A DNA stretch of 64,000 nucleotides from Saprospiraceae bacterium (GCA_016722285.1 JADKGI010000001.1:496001-560000); one strand, 5' to 3'; counted from the first letter of the stretch, positions 10,075 to 18,876 are shown. Translations and numbers: made by a program. The notes: generated from the letters alone by a model not told the origin.

Positions 10075-10253
10075 CTAAATATTTTAAATGAAAGCGGCCA
10101 TGCACTTCTTACAAAACGATTTTGCTATATTCGCTTTGAAAATGGAGATGGGGGATCTGTGATATGGAAGTCAAGCCTTTTGATCAGGATAATTTGGCAT
10201 CAAATCATATGTTAAAAGATTTAACAGAGACACTGAATATGAGTTCCATATGA
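10075..10253 (+). pseudogene. Remnant of a sulfatase C-terminus (copy B)
   Basis: One frame gives LNILNESGHALLTKRFCYIR then FENGDGG. After a one-step frameshift near 10160 it continues CDMEVKPFDQDNLASNHMLK and DLTETLN, ending at TGA 10251-10253. This is the typical closing part of S1 sulfatases (RYIRYENG, ELYDMxxDPxExxNLA). The upstream body of that gene is absent; only the protease gene lies there. It ends 63 bases before the start of the intact sulfatase, so the genes once formed a tandem array. Confidence 0.7.
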
Positions 10254-10316
10254 TTCTAAATATAACCGGTAACTGACAATATAAAGTTTAATAAAAACAA
10301 ATTTACCTTTAGTGAT

Positions 10317-11843
10317 ATGAAGTATACTCTTATTTTACAAGTCACATTGTCCATCATGTGTTTCACGGCGCTCTGTAATGTTTTCTATGCCCAGTCCGAT
10401 CGACCCAATATTCTTTTTATTCCTGTTGACGATCTACGTCCTGATTTTTCTGTTTATGGTAATCAAATGGTCATAACCCCCAATCTGGATAGACTGGCAA
10501 AAAAGGGAATTGTTTTTGAGCGTGCATACTGCCAGCAGGCCGTGTGTAATCCTTCCCGGGCGAGTTTGCTCACAGGCCTGCGACCTGATACGCTTCAGGT
10601 ATGGGATTTAAAAACAAATATGAGATCTATCCATCCCGATCTGGTTACTTTGCCACAATATTTTAAACAAAACGGATATACGACAATTGGACTTGGAAAG
10701 ACTTTCCACAATATATTTTTAGATTCCTTGTCATGGAATAAAGACATACACATCCCTGGTTATCCATTTGATCCCGATGCTATGTATACGGACACAGTAA
10801 ATCTGAATATTATTGAAAACAAAAAGCAACGATTTATTGAAAATAAAAACTTTAAACCAATAGATAAGTATGGATTGTGGTATATAAAAGCAAACGCAAC
10901 CGAATGTGCCGAAGTGTCTGATGAAACTTATTTTGATGCTGTCCAGACAACTGAAGCGATTAAACAACTACAGCTTCTGAAACAGGGAAATCAGCCTTTT
11001 TTTCTTTCTGTAGGTTATTACAAACCACATCTGCCATTCAATGCACCAAAGAAATATTGGGACATGTATGACAGGAATAAAATCAGACTTGCAAGCAATC
11101 AATTTATTCCTGAAGGCAGTCCTGTATATGCTGTTCACGGAGATCAGGAATTAAGGTCTTATGATGATTTCAGGGATCTCCCGCTCCCCGACAAAGGTAA
11201 TTTAGAAGAGGAAAGACAAAGAATACTAATACATGGTTATTATGCCTGCGTCTCTTATATTGATGCTCAGATAGGAAGGCTTCTGGATGAACTTACAAAA
11301 CTTGGACTTGAAAAAAATACAATCATTGTTTTGTGGGGAGATCATGGTTGGAAGCTGGGAGAACACAATTCCTGGGCTAAGCAATCCAATTATGAAATTG
11401 ATACCAGAGTGCCACTGATATTTGCAGGCAAGGGTGTTGATGCAAAAGGAGCCAGAACCAATTCACTGGCTGAGCTTGTGGATATTTTTCCAACCTTATG
11501 TGACATGGCAGATCTTCCCTTACCATCCAATTTGCAAGGGGCGAGTTTAAGACCCATCCTTCGGAATCCAAAAAATAAAGTTAAGGAAGCGGCATATAGT
11601 CAGTTTTTACTGGGCAGATTTCCGCCCCGTCCTGATGTTCCTGAACGTATGGGTTATGCCGTAAGGACAGAGAGATACCGATATGTTGAGTGGTATGCCT
11701 GGAATGACAATATGAAAGGAGACTTATTAGACTCTGAACTTTTTGATCACAGCGCAGACCCGCAGGAAAATAAGAATGTACAAAATGAAGAAAGAAACAG
11801 AGAAATCGTGGGTAAACTCAAAGGATTGTTATTTAAAAAATAA
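10317..11843 (+). CDS. Sulfatase, iduronate-2-sulfatase-like (S1 family)
   Basis: 508 residues with an N-terminal signal peptide ending near VFYAQ. The S1 features are present: Asp38-Asp39 in PVDDLRPD for calcium binding, and the formylglycine motif CNPSRASLLTG with Cys77 as the residue to be oxidised. A conserved WGDHGWKLGEH block follows near residue 340. It needs a formylglycine-generating enzyme, which is not in this window. It likely removes sulfate from a sulfated glycan in the periplasm or outside. Remnants of at least two further sulfatases lie just upstream. A bidirectional terminator follows. Confidence 0.9.
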   Translation: MKYTLILQVTLSIMCFTALCNVFYAQSDRPNILFIPVDDLRPDFSVYGNQMVITPNLDRLAKKGIVFERAYCQQAVCNPSRASLLTGLRPDTLQVWDLKTNMRSIHPDLVTLPQYFKQNGYTTIGLGKTFHNIFLDSLSWNKDIHIPGYPFDPDAMYTDTVNLNIIENKKQRFIENKNFKPIDKYGLWYIKANATECAEVSDETYFDAVQTTEAIKQLQLLKQGNQPFFLSVGYYKPHLPFNAPKKYWDMYDRNKIRLASNQFIPEGSPVYAVHGDQELRSYDDFRDLPLPDKGNLEEERQRILIHGYYACVSYIDAQIGRLLDELTKLGLEKNTIIVLWGDHGWKLGEHNSWAKQSNYEIDTRVPLIFAGKGVDAKGARTNSLAELVDIFPTLCDMADLPLPSNLQGASLRPILRNPKNKVKEAAYSQFLLGRFPPRPDVPERMGYAVRTERYRYVEWYAWNDNMKGDLLDSELFDHSADPQENKNVQNEERNREIVGKLKGLLFKK

Positions 11844-11870
11844 AATCCCGGATTAAGACCCGGGATTTTA
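11841..11870. terminator. Bidirectional terminator between converging genes
   Basis: A perfect 11-bp inverted repeat, TAAAATCCCGG at 11841-11851 and CCGGGATTTTA at 11860-11870, with an 8-base loop. The A- and T-rich outer arms let it work for the sulfatase on the plus strand and for the small secreted protein on the minus strand. Confidence 0.8.
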
Positions 11871-11904
11871 CCATTGGACAGAAACAGCCTGACTCGAAAT
11901 ACGT

Positions 11905-12297
11905 TTAATTATTTCCTCCGGGTTTAGGTTGTCTGTTCTTCATTTCTTCCTGCCTTTTCACCTGCCAGGCATCAAATTTTGATTTTTGATCATCTGTGAG
12001 TAAAGCTTTTATTTGGGTATCAGCAGCACCATTGGCATCCATAATTTGCTGGCGCATTGCTTTTTTATCATCCCCTGCCATTCCTTTTTCGCGGATTTCG
12101 TCTATCTTTTTAATTGATTCAAGTTGAATGGCCATGACTTTTGCTGACTGATCTTGCGTTAATGTAAGTTCTTTTCCCAGATTTTCTACAAATGAGGTTG
12201 CCCGTTCTTCAGCTGTGCGTTTTGGAGCACCGGGTTGTCCATACTGAGCAGTAACACTTACCAGAATCAAACTGGCTAATAAAAGGAATGTCTTCAT
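11905..12297 (-). CDS. Small secreted Spy-like helical protein
   Basis: 130 residues. It starts with a signal peptide (MKTFLLLASLILVSV, cleavage likely after TAQ). The mature part is charged and helical, with LTLTQDQSAKVMAIQ, an IDEIREKG segment, and LLTDDQKSKFDAWQ, the pattern of LTxxQ repeats known from Spy/CpxP-type periplasmic chaperones and similar small Bacteroidota proteins. The tail is rich in Pro, Gly and Asn. Function is inferred only from the pattern. It faces the sulfatase across a shared terminator. Confidence 0.65.
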   Translation of the reverse strand: MKTFLLLASLILVSVTAQYGQPGAPKRTAEERATSFVENLGKELTLTQDQSAKVMAIQLESIKKIDEIREKGMAGDDKKAMRQQIMDANGAADTQIKALLTDDQKSKFDAWQVKRQEEMKNRQPKPGGNN

Positions 12298-12498
12298 TTT
12301 TTAAAATTAATTTTATTATTTAATCCACGTTTGACTGTTGTAATGAAGTCAGGTTTAATTTATAAATGTTAATATTTTACAAATTTTTAGACGGCTTCAA
12401 GTGTGTATAACATATTGCACTTTTTGTTTATTAAGAACATTTGGTTAAACTTTTCATATAATACATTGACTTATATGCTCATAACTTATATTCGCGGC

Positions 12499-12759
12499 GG
12501 ACCCAATACAAAAAACCTGCTTGCTTCGAAGCAGGCAAGCTCACTTTATCGTTATCATTCGTAACTGGCATTGATAAACTTACACTCTTCGCACTTTCCC
12601 GATTTTATTCTCACCCGCTCCTTCCCGCCCTTATCAGGTTCCTTCACTTGAAGCATAGTCGTACTTCATCAGCTTTCAGCTGAATCGTTCAGTCCAACCG
12701 GTTTCCCGGCACATAAAATCGCGACATTCTGCAAGTTCAAACAGTTTTGTATTGGTGCC
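12499..12759 (-). ncRNA. Candidate structured RNA with intrinsic terminator, bounded by inverted ends
   Basis: The element has imperfect inverted ends: GGACCCAATACAAAA at 12499-12513 and the complement of GGCACCAATACAAAA at 12745-12759, matching at 13 of 15. Inside, read on the minus strand, there are a 9-bp helix between 12713-12721 and 12600-12608, a CCGG-GAAA-CCGG tetraloop hairpin at 12698-12709, a TCAGCT/AGCTGA hairpin at 12669-12683, a CTTC/GAAG hairpin at 12642-12653, and a terminator hairpin CCTGCTT/AAGCAGG at 12516-12535 followed by six T. No frame in it looks protein coding. I cannot match it to tmRNA, RNase P RNA, SRP RNA or a group II intron. It could also be a MITE-like element. 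Confidence 0.55.
12510..12535 (-). terminator. Intrinsic terminator of the candidate RNA
   Basis: On the minus strand CCTGCTT, six loop bases and AAGCAGG are followed by TTTTTT. There is no protein gene reading into it, so the transcript it ends must start within the preceding few hundred bases. Confidence 0.65.
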
Positions 12760-13206
12760 AATATTATTTCATTTAACCATCATTATAATAATTATGTCAT
12801 CAAATTTCTTAATAAGAACTGTAACTATACTTACTTTTTATTGATTTTGTGCTATTTGTTATACACACCGGCTTCAATTAAGAAAGCAATTCTGCCTTTT
12901 TGACCTACCTTAAAAATCAATGGTAACGAATCGGATACGTCTTAGTTTTGACCTTGCCAAAGGCAGACAGGTATAATTTTTGCTCTTTTTGGGAAAAATT
13001 TCGTCAAAACTGAAGCATTGATTTACATCTTCAACTGGCAATAACCAAAGACAATCGATATTCAACATCAATCTGGTTAGTACATGAGTCGTTACAATTT
13101 TTTTATAACTGAAATATAAAACTCAAATTATAACATACTGATGAGACGTATTTATGCTATTTGATTAGTTTTGTGACATTGTACAATAAGAAAACCATAA
13201 GCCTGC
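12760..13206. other. Intergenic stretch upstream of the DUF819 gene
   Basis: About 450 bases. TAGTTTTG near 13166-13173 fits a -7 box for the DUF819 gene. On the minus strand one frame is open for about 53 codons from an ATG near 13070, but I recognise no family in it and do not call it. No terminator or repeat is evident. Confidence 0.35.
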
Positions 13207-14541
13207 ATGAAGTACCCACCTATATTTACTGATGATTTTGTTGTGTTTGGTATCCTGATGATTATATTAGGCTTTGTTTTTTATACATCGTCCAGCGAGA
13301 ATACATTCTGGAAAAAATTCTATACTTTCATCCCATCACTCCTGATGTGTTATCTGCTGCCTTCGATATTGAGCTCTTTAAATATCATTTCTCCTGAATG
13401 GAATGTGATGGGTCCTGATGGAAATTTTGTCATGGATGACAATATGAAGCCCATAGTGGCTAAACTGGCTATCTATAAAGTCGCAAGTAGATTACTTCTA
13501 CCTGCCGCATTGGTTCTGATGACATTGAGCATTGATATCAAAGCACTATTTAGCCTGGGAAATAAAGCATTGATTATGTTTTTTACAGGCACTATTGGTG
13601 TTATCCTGGGGGGACCGGTTGCCATCCTCATTGTGTCAGTGTTTTCACCTGAGACAGTAGGCGGAGCAGGTTTCGATGCTGTGTGGCGGGGCCTCTCCAC
13701 CATCGCAGGCAGTTGGATAGGTGGTGGTGCAAATCAAACAGCCATGCTGGAAATATATCAGTATAATCAGGAAAAATATGGAGCTATGGTCCTGGTAGAT
13801 ATTGTGGTAGCAAATATCTGGCTCGCCATTATTCTTTTTGGTATAGGAAAAAAAGAAGTTATCAATAGATGGTTTCAGGCTGATACGACAGCGATCGAAA
13901 CACTAAAAGAAAAAGTGTCAACTTTTACGGCTTCTGTCAGCAGAATGCCATCCGTAAAAGATTATATGATTATTTTGGGTATCACTTTTGGTGCTGTTGG
14001 ATTGGCTCATTGGGGTAGTAGGGTGATTCCTGATCTGTTGATATCCTTTATACCGGCTGTTGGTGACCCATCTGGTATGTTGAGCACATTCGGGGATAGT
14101 TTTTTCTGGATGATCACGATAGCTACCGCTGCCGGAGTGGCCCTATCATTTACCCCTGTCAAAAACTATGAGGGTATGGGTGCCAGTAAATTAGGGAGTA
14201 TTTTTATATACATACTGGTAGCTTCCATCGGAATGCGAATGGATCTGTCTTCCGTTATGAGCAATCCGGGACTTATCGTCATAGGCCTTATCTGGATGTG
14301 TGTACATGTCACCTTGCTGATCATTGTGGCAAAGATTATCAAAGCTCCTTTCTTTTTCTTTGCCATCGGAAGTCAGGCCAATATCGGGGGGGCGGCATCA
14401 GCACCTATTGTGGCAAATGAGTTTCATCCTTCATTGGCTAGTGTAGGTGTACTGATGGCTATATTCGGGTATATCATTGGAACATATGGAGCTATTCTCT
14501 GTGCTTTGCTGATGGAGATTGTTTCGCCAGGGAATATGTAG
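13207..14541 (+). CDS. DUF819 family membrane transporter-like protein
   Basis: 444 residues with about ten to twelve hydrophobic segments spread over the length, so this is a polytopic inner-membrane protein. DUF819 (YjcL-like) landmarks are seen: GLSTIAGSWIGGGANQTAML near residue 160, the FTPVKNYEGMGASKLG loop, and GSQANIGGAASAPIVA near residue 395; the two glycine-rich blocks form a repeat-like pair. The family is related to carboxylate/sodium transporters but no substrate is established. It stands alone with a probable terminator after it. Confidence 0.85.
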   Translation: MKYPPIFTDDFVVFGILMIILGFVFYTSSSENTFWKKFYTFIPSLLMCYLLPSILSSLNIISPEWNVMGPDGNFVMDDNMKPIVAKLAIYKVASRLLLPAALVLMTLSIDIKALFSLGNKALIMFFTGTIGVILGGPVAILIVSVFSPETVGGAGFDAVWRGLSTIAGSWIGGGANQTAMLEIYQYNQEKYGAMVLVDIVVANIWLAIILFGIGKKEVINRWFQADTTAIETLKEKVSTFTASVSRMPSVKDYMIILGITFGAVGLAHWGSRVIPDLLISFIPAVGDPSGMLSTFGDSFFWMITIATAAGVALSFTPVKNYEGMGASKLGSIFIYILVASIGMRMDLSSVMSNPGLIVIGLIWMCVHVTLLIIVAKIIKAPFFFFAIGSQANIGGAASAPIVANEFHPSLASVGVLMAIFGYIIGTYGAILCALLMEIVSPGNM

Positions 14542-14550
14542 AACCTAAAA

Positions 14551-14576
14551 AGGCAGCCCGATTAATTCGGACTGCT
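14551..14576. terminator. Hairpin between converging DUF819 and DUF3078 genes
   Basis: AGGCAGCCCGA pairs with TTCGGACTGCT across a short loop with one mismatch. It lies between two genes that point at each other. The T tract after the stem is weak on both strands, so the terminator role is probable rather than certain. Confidence 0.5.
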
Positions 14577-14606
14577 ATCTTACTCTCGGGATTTAGATAG
14601 TAGGAA

Positions 14607-15506
14607 TTATAATTTATAACTAAACCCCAATGTATAATAATTCTGTGTTTTGGCGATTTCCTGCTCACTATATCTCAGCGCAAATTCAAGACCTACTCCT
14701 ATTCCGTTAAATATATTGAATCCGAGCCAGTTGGTCCATGTACCATTATGTAATGAAGGATTATTATTTTTATAGCTGATAAAGCTGGTTAAATTTGATC
14801 GCCAGTTTACTCCTTTAGCCAATTCAGTATTATAATCTCCCACAATCTTACATCCAAGGGAAGAAGTAAAATTTGCATTATCTTTCGAAAAAACGAAGTT
14901 GTAGTTGATTGGGTGGATAACAAAAATCATATTTTTCGCTGGAGTATATGTAAATCCAACACCAAGGTCAAAGTACCCGGGATCATTAAAGTTTCTGATG
15001 ATGGATGTTCTGTATTCGCCCAGTGATGAAGCTGCCAGTTTGGGAGATACATTGTATCCGAAAAGTGAGGTAATATTCAGCACATCTGCTACCGGTTCAA
15101 ATTTTGGGGAAACAGCCTCATTTCCTTTTTTGAGTTTTTGCCAGCCAAGGTTCAGGCTCCCGGAGTTTCTCCAGAAGTACTTCGTCTCTATATTATTAGC
15201 AAATGCATTAAAACTACCCATAATGGTGGTAGCTCTGGAATCTTTCAGGTCTCCTGCTGAAAACCATTGATTTCTCCCGGTAAAGTTGGCACCCAATGTT
15301 CCGAAAGCGCCTCTATACCAGCCCGGGAATGTTGAAATTTTGGCATTGATACCTGCTATTTCAGCACTTATTTCAGCACTTTCCGCAAGAATAGGAGCCG
15401 CTTTGGCTTCAAGGTCGGCTTTTTGCTTTTTTAATTCTTCAAGGGTCTGAGCATTAATACTACTCAAAGAAGTGATGATAAAAAATAAAGTAAAAAAACG
15501 ATTCAT
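14607..15506 (-). CDS. DUF3078 family outer-membrane-like protein
   Basis: 299 residues. A signal peptide ends near SINAQ, followed by a short coiled-coil stretch (LEELKKQKADLEAKA) and then repeated amphipathic beta strands ending in an aromatic final strand (YYTLGFSYKL), as expected for an outer-membrane beta barrel. This layout fits DUF3078, a Bacteroidota family of unknown function. It is the last gene of a run starting with the ECF sigma factor, 38 bases after the MscS-like gene, so it may be under the same control. Confidence 0.8.
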   Translation of the reverse strand: MNRFFTLFFIITSLSSINAQTLEELKKQKADLEAKAAPILAESAEISAEIAGINAKISTFPGWYRGAFGTLGANFTGRNQWFSAGDLKDSRATTIMGSFNAFANNIETKYFWRNSGSLNLGWQKLKKGNEAVSPKFEPVADVLNITSLFGYNVSPKLAASSLGEYRTSIIRNFNDPGYFDLGVGFTYTPAKNMIFVIHPINYNFVFSKDNANFTSSLGCKIVGDYNTELAKGVNWRSNLTSFISYKNNNPSLHNGTWTNWLGFNIFNGIGVGLEFALRYSEQEIAKTQNYYTLGFSYKL

Positions 15507-15544
15507 AAATTTAATTATATTTAAATATGTTTAGGAATAATTTA

Positions 15545-16384
15545 CTATAGATGTATTTCAATATTGTCCTGCAATATCTTATTTAATGGGATAATGACGG
15601 ATTTGTTTTCTGATGACACAGTCACTGATGATTTATCTAAACCCGATATTTTGCCGGTTACACCGTTTAGAGTCACTTTATCGCCAATATTTAATTTGTC
15701 CCGGGTATAGTAGGAAGCCAGAAAACTGGCCACAAGATCCCTGGAAGCAAATCCGTATCCGATAGAAAAGGCCAGTACACCGCCAGCTATAATAATGGAC
15801 AAGTTTTGAGCAAAAAAATCGGTATTTATCTTAGCCTGAGACAAAGCCAGAATGATCACATTGATAAATACGAAATAAAATACAAAGGAAGCAATAATAT
15901 TGGCCGATGGCATACCAAGTGACTTGCAAGTTGTAGCCACCACATTCTTTAATGTATCAGCCAGGATCAAACCGAATAAAAGAATAATAAATGCCGCTAT
16001 CAGGTTTGGCACAAAAGTGATGAAAACCTGGATCAGCTCAGCCAGAACAGGCATATCCAAAGCACCTACTGCGGTCATCACGAAAATGAGCATCAACATA
16101 TAATAGATGATCTTTCCGGATATCACGCTTAATTTTAAGGTGACATTATTTTTTGCCAGGATATCCATATTGTTTATCTGATCAGTTATCCTGTCCGCAC
16201 CGAGTCTTTCAGCTGATCTGATGACTATTTTCTTCAATAGTTTTGCAATGATATAACCAATGATCAGGATTGCAGTTGCAGTCACGAGTTTTGGTATGAC
16301 AGATACCAAACCCAACAGCATATCGAGAAGTGCTTTTTGAATGTCCTGCCCAAACATGAGGTTAAATTTTGCTAACAAGTTCAT
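15545..16384 (-). CDS. Small-conductance mechanosensitive-channel-like protein
   Basis: 279 residues. The first part has two copies of a conserved transmembrane helix (residues about 20-55 and 85-150; VPNLIAAFIILLFGLILADT in the second). A further membrane segment lies around 165-182. The C-terminal third carries IGYGFASRDLVASFLASYYT and DKVTLNGVTGKISGLDKSSV, which matches the pore-lining helix and beta domain of MscS. It is shorter than full MscS and belongs to the TM-helix-repeat subgroup. It is likely an inner-membrane channel acting under osmotic stress, and sits in the sigma-factor operon. Confidence 0.85.
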   Translation of the reverse strand: MNLLAKFNLMFGQDIQKALLDMLLGLVSVIPKLVTATAILIIGYIIAKLLKKIVIRSAERLGADRITDQINNMDILAKNNVTLKLSVISGKIIYYMLMLIFVMTAVGALDMPVLAELIQVFITFVPNLIAAFIILLFGLILADTLKNVVATTCKSLGMPSANIIASFVFYFVFINVIILALSQAKINTDFFAQNLSIIIAGGVLAFSIGYGFASRDLVASFLASYYTRDKLNIGDKVTLNGVTGKISGLDKSSVTVSSENKSVIIPLNKILQDNIEIHL

Positions 16385-16389
16385 ATGAA

Positions 16390-16596
16390 TTAAATTTTTC
16401 TTGATTTACCGGAATTAGTAAATGAAGTTAAGGATTGAATGACACCTCCTGCTTTGGGAAGATATAAATCTATCAGGTTGCTGATGAGACTAAAAAGCTG
16501 AATGTTTGACCCCAGATTTTGTCGGATCTCCGAACCATCATTGCCTCTTTCTTTTATATATAACTCTTCCAGTTCCTTAAAACTATTTTTTTCCAT
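16390..16596 (-). CDS. Small hypothetical protein between sigma factor and channel
   Basis: 68 residues from the ATG at 16596; a GTG at 16641 would extend it by 15 residues and overlap the sigma-factor gene by 29 bases. It is charged at the N-terminus (MEKNSFKELEELYIKE) and has a mildly hydrophobic middle (IQLFSLISNLIDLYL) with no clear transmembrane segment. No family is recognised. Its position directly after an ECF sigma gene, where an anti-sigma factor is often found, is suggestive, but it has none of the features of a known anti-sigma. Confidence 0.55.
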   Translation of the reverse strand: MEKNSFKELEELYIKERGNDGSEIRQNLGSNIQLFSLISNLIDLYLPKAGGVIQSLTSFTNSGKSRKI

Positions 16597-16612
16597 ATCA
16601 GTATTATAATAT

Positions 16613-17218
16613 TCAGGATGCCAGCTCCCCGTATTGTTCACTATAAATTCTCAGAAATTTCTCTTTTGCTCTCAGTATTTTCATTTTCACCGCACTCTCT
16701 GTTTTATCCAATATCACACAAATTTCTTTGATACTGAAATCATCCTGATATTTCATCATGAGAATGCTCTTATCATCAGCATTGAGTTTTTCCATGATCT
16801 CCTTCAGGCGAAAGACATTGGTCTCCTTTATTTCAGAATCATACATCCCGTCATCAATATGATCTGTTTTACTGTTGTCATAGATAGGCAATGTGATTTC
16901 TTTTTTAGCCTTTCTGATCTGATCGATACAATAATTGTATGTGATCGAATACAACCAGGTAGAAAATCTGGCCTTGCCACCAAATTTTGAAAGACTGAGC
17001 AAAATTTTTACAAAAATCTCCTGGGTCGCATCTTCTGCCAGTTCGTGGTCTCTCAACATCAAAATACATTTGGCAAAGACCTTATCAGTATATCTGTCAT
17101 ACAAAAGATTAAAAAAATTGACGTTTTGGGTATTAAGATATTGTTTAAGAGCCTCCTCATCGCTAATAGATTTAAACGATGCATGCGTGATTATGGGGTT
17201 TAAAAGATTTACTATCAA
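16613..17218 (-). CDS. ECF-type RNA polymerase sigma factor
   Basis: 201 residues. Region 2 is visible as LYDRYTDKVFAKCILMLRD and ATQEIFVKI with the FSTWLYSITYNYCIDQIR helix. Region 4 follows as DFSIKEICVILDKTESAVKM then KILRAKEKF, the helix-turn-helix for -35 recognition. The frame has no ATG before region 2; the earliest start is TTG at 17218, so the start is uncertain. The next genes (small protein, MscS-like, DUF3078) follow within a few bases, and a divergent HtrA protease gene lies 233 bases away, suggesting an envelope or osmotic stress regulon. Confidence 0.85.
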   Translation of the reverse strand: MIVNLLNPIITHASFKSISDEEALKQYLNTQNVNFFNLLYDRYTDKVFAKCILMLRDHELAEDATQEIFVKILLSLSKFGGKARFSTWLYSITYNYCIDQIRKAKKEITLPIYDNSKTDHIDDGMYDSEIKETNVFRLKEIMEKLNADDKSILMMKYQDDFSIKEICVILDKTESAVKMKILRAKEKFLRIYSEQYGELAS

Positions 17219-17451
17219 AATAAAACCTCAGTTTGATTTGAACAGTTATTTTAGTTGTTCTGACTGAATAAAAATGAAAAGTCACGCAAATATATCCATA
17301 AGCAAAGAACAGGGCTGAAAATCATCACATTTTTCTAAATTTATTTAAGATTTTGCACATAAAATTGAATGGCTGTTAAGGTTGTGTTAAAAGTATATGA
17401 CCTGATAATCTAAAGTATTACCAAAGCGTTATACATCAAATTTTAGAACCA

Positions 17452-18624
17452 ATGAAGACATATTTTCAGTTACTGGTTGCGGGCATAGCAGGTGGTCTGA
17501 TTGTGTTGGCAGGGCTGAAGTTTTCAGGATCTCAGACTCCCATACAAACACAGACTCCGAAAGCTACTTTTGCAAACATGAATATGTCACCTGCAAATAA
17601 TATGATGGGTGACTTTGTCGAGAGTGCCAAAAAATCTACAAGTTCGGTAGTGTATATTTATGCGGAAGAAAGTGACGAACAGGTGATAGCCAAGAGAAAA
17701 AATCAGAGAAGAGTTGATCCTTTTTCAGATTTATTTGGTTTTGATGATTTTTTCGGAGGAAGCAATTTTTATTCTCCAAAAAACGGAAGTGGTTCCGGTG
17801 TAATATATTCTGCAGACGGTTACATCGTGACGAATGATCATGTTGTTGGTTTTGCTGACAAACTTACCGTGACAGATTCCGAAGGGAAAAAGTATAATGC
17901 GGTAAAAGTAGGTACTGACGAATCTACTGACCTGGCTGTGATCAAAATAGAAGGCTCCAATAATCTGACACCTATCAAAATGGGAGATTCGGAAAAAGTC
18001 AATGTGGGGGAATGGGTTCTTGCGGTTGGAAATCCATTTGGATATTTAACTTCAACAGTAACGGCAGGTATAGTGAGTGCTAAAGGCAGGTCTCTGGACA
18101 TAATCAGAAAGGATAAAGCGATAGAGGAGTTTATCCAGACAGATGCTGCCATCAATCCCGGAAACAGCGGCGGAGCACTTGTAAATCTTCAGGGTGAATT
18201 GATAGGTATTAATACTGCCATTGCTACACCAACAGGAGTATTTGCAGGCTATTCATTTGCTATTCCTTCAAAAATTGTGAAAAAAGTAATTCAGGATATT
18301 ATAGAAAACGGCGGCAACATAGAAAGAACAAATCTGGGTGTGGGTGGATACGATGTTAATGACGACCTGATCAAAGAGTTTGGACTTCAACTTAAAGGCA
18401 AAAAAGGATTTTATGTTGAAGAAGTAGAAAGAAGAAGTGCTGCCCAGATGGGAGGATTATTACCGGGTGATGTTATTGTCGAAATCAATAACATGCCAAT
18501 AAATAACTACAGCGATATTGAAAAAACGATGAAGTATAATAAAGTTGGAGACAAGGTAAGTATAAAGGTCAATAGAAACAACAAAGAAATAATCTTGCCT
18601 ATTCAATTGCGCAAGTCGTTTTAA
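17452..18624 (+). CDS. htrA: HtrA/Deg family serine protease
   Basis: 390 residues. An N-terminal hydrophobic segment (about 7-22) serves as a signal or anchor. The trypsin-like triad is visible: His130 in TNDHVVG, Asp160 in STDLAVIK, and Ser239 in NPGNSGGAL. A single PDZ domain follows, with GGLLPGDVIVEINNMPINN near residue 340. One PDZ and a short length recall DegS-type proteases, but Bacteroidota HtrA proteins are often this size. It should cut or hold misfolded periplasmic proteins. It is transcribed away from the ECF sigma operon and ends in a strong terminator. Confidence 0.92.
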   Translation: MKTYFQLLVAGIAGGLIVLAGLKFSGSQTPIQTQTPKATFANMNMSPANNMMGDFVESAKKSTSSVVYIYAEESDEQVIAKRKNQRRVDPFSDLFGFDDFFGGSNFYSPKNGSGSGVIYSADGYIVTNDHVVGFADKLTVTDSEGKKYNAVKVGTDESTDLAVIKIEGSNNLTPIKMGDSEKVNVGEWVLAVGNPFGYLTSTVTAGIVSAKGRSLDIIRKDKAIEEFIQTDAAINPGNSGGALVNLQGELIGINTAIATPTGVFAGYSFAIPSKIVKKVIQDIIENGGNIERTNLGVGGYDVNDDLIKEFGLQLKGKKGFYVEEVERRSAAQMGGLLPGDVIVEINNMPINNYSDIEKTMKYNKVGDKVSIKVNRNNKEIILPIQLRKSF

Positions 18625-18678
18625 GAATATAAATTTTGATTGGTTAAGAAAAGTTGGTTTTTCGTTTTGTTTTGATTC

Positions 18679-18713
18679 GTCTGCTCTCCCAAAAGGGCAG
18701 ACGTTTTTTTTAT
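18679..18713 (+). terminator. Intrinsic terminator after htrA
   Basis: GTCTGC at 18679-18684 pairs with GCAGAC at 18697-18702, with an inner CCC/GGG pair around an AAAA loop and a small bulge. Eight T follow at 18704-18711. Confidence 0.88.
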
Positions 18714-18876
18714 TTATTACCATCATAATAAATAAATACGGGTGAAAACCAACGCTTTCAAATTGTAATAATGATAGAATTAAAACCTTGATAACCAATT
18801 ATATACAATTGACATGCAGGCATTTAAAGATGTAACAACTTGGTACATTTGTTCAATGGAATGACAATTCCAAATC

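Noticed and set aside
7330..10167. The pair of similar ~85-bp sequences as a REP or MITE repeat
   Set aside because: Both copies translate to the end blocks of sulfatases in the same frame, so they are gene remnants and not a separate repeat family.
12499..12759. Assignment as tmRNA, RNase P RNA, SRP RNA or group II intron
   Set aside because: None of the conserved cores (tag reading frame and CCA end, GAGGAAAGTCC, SRP loop, domain V) can be found on either strand.
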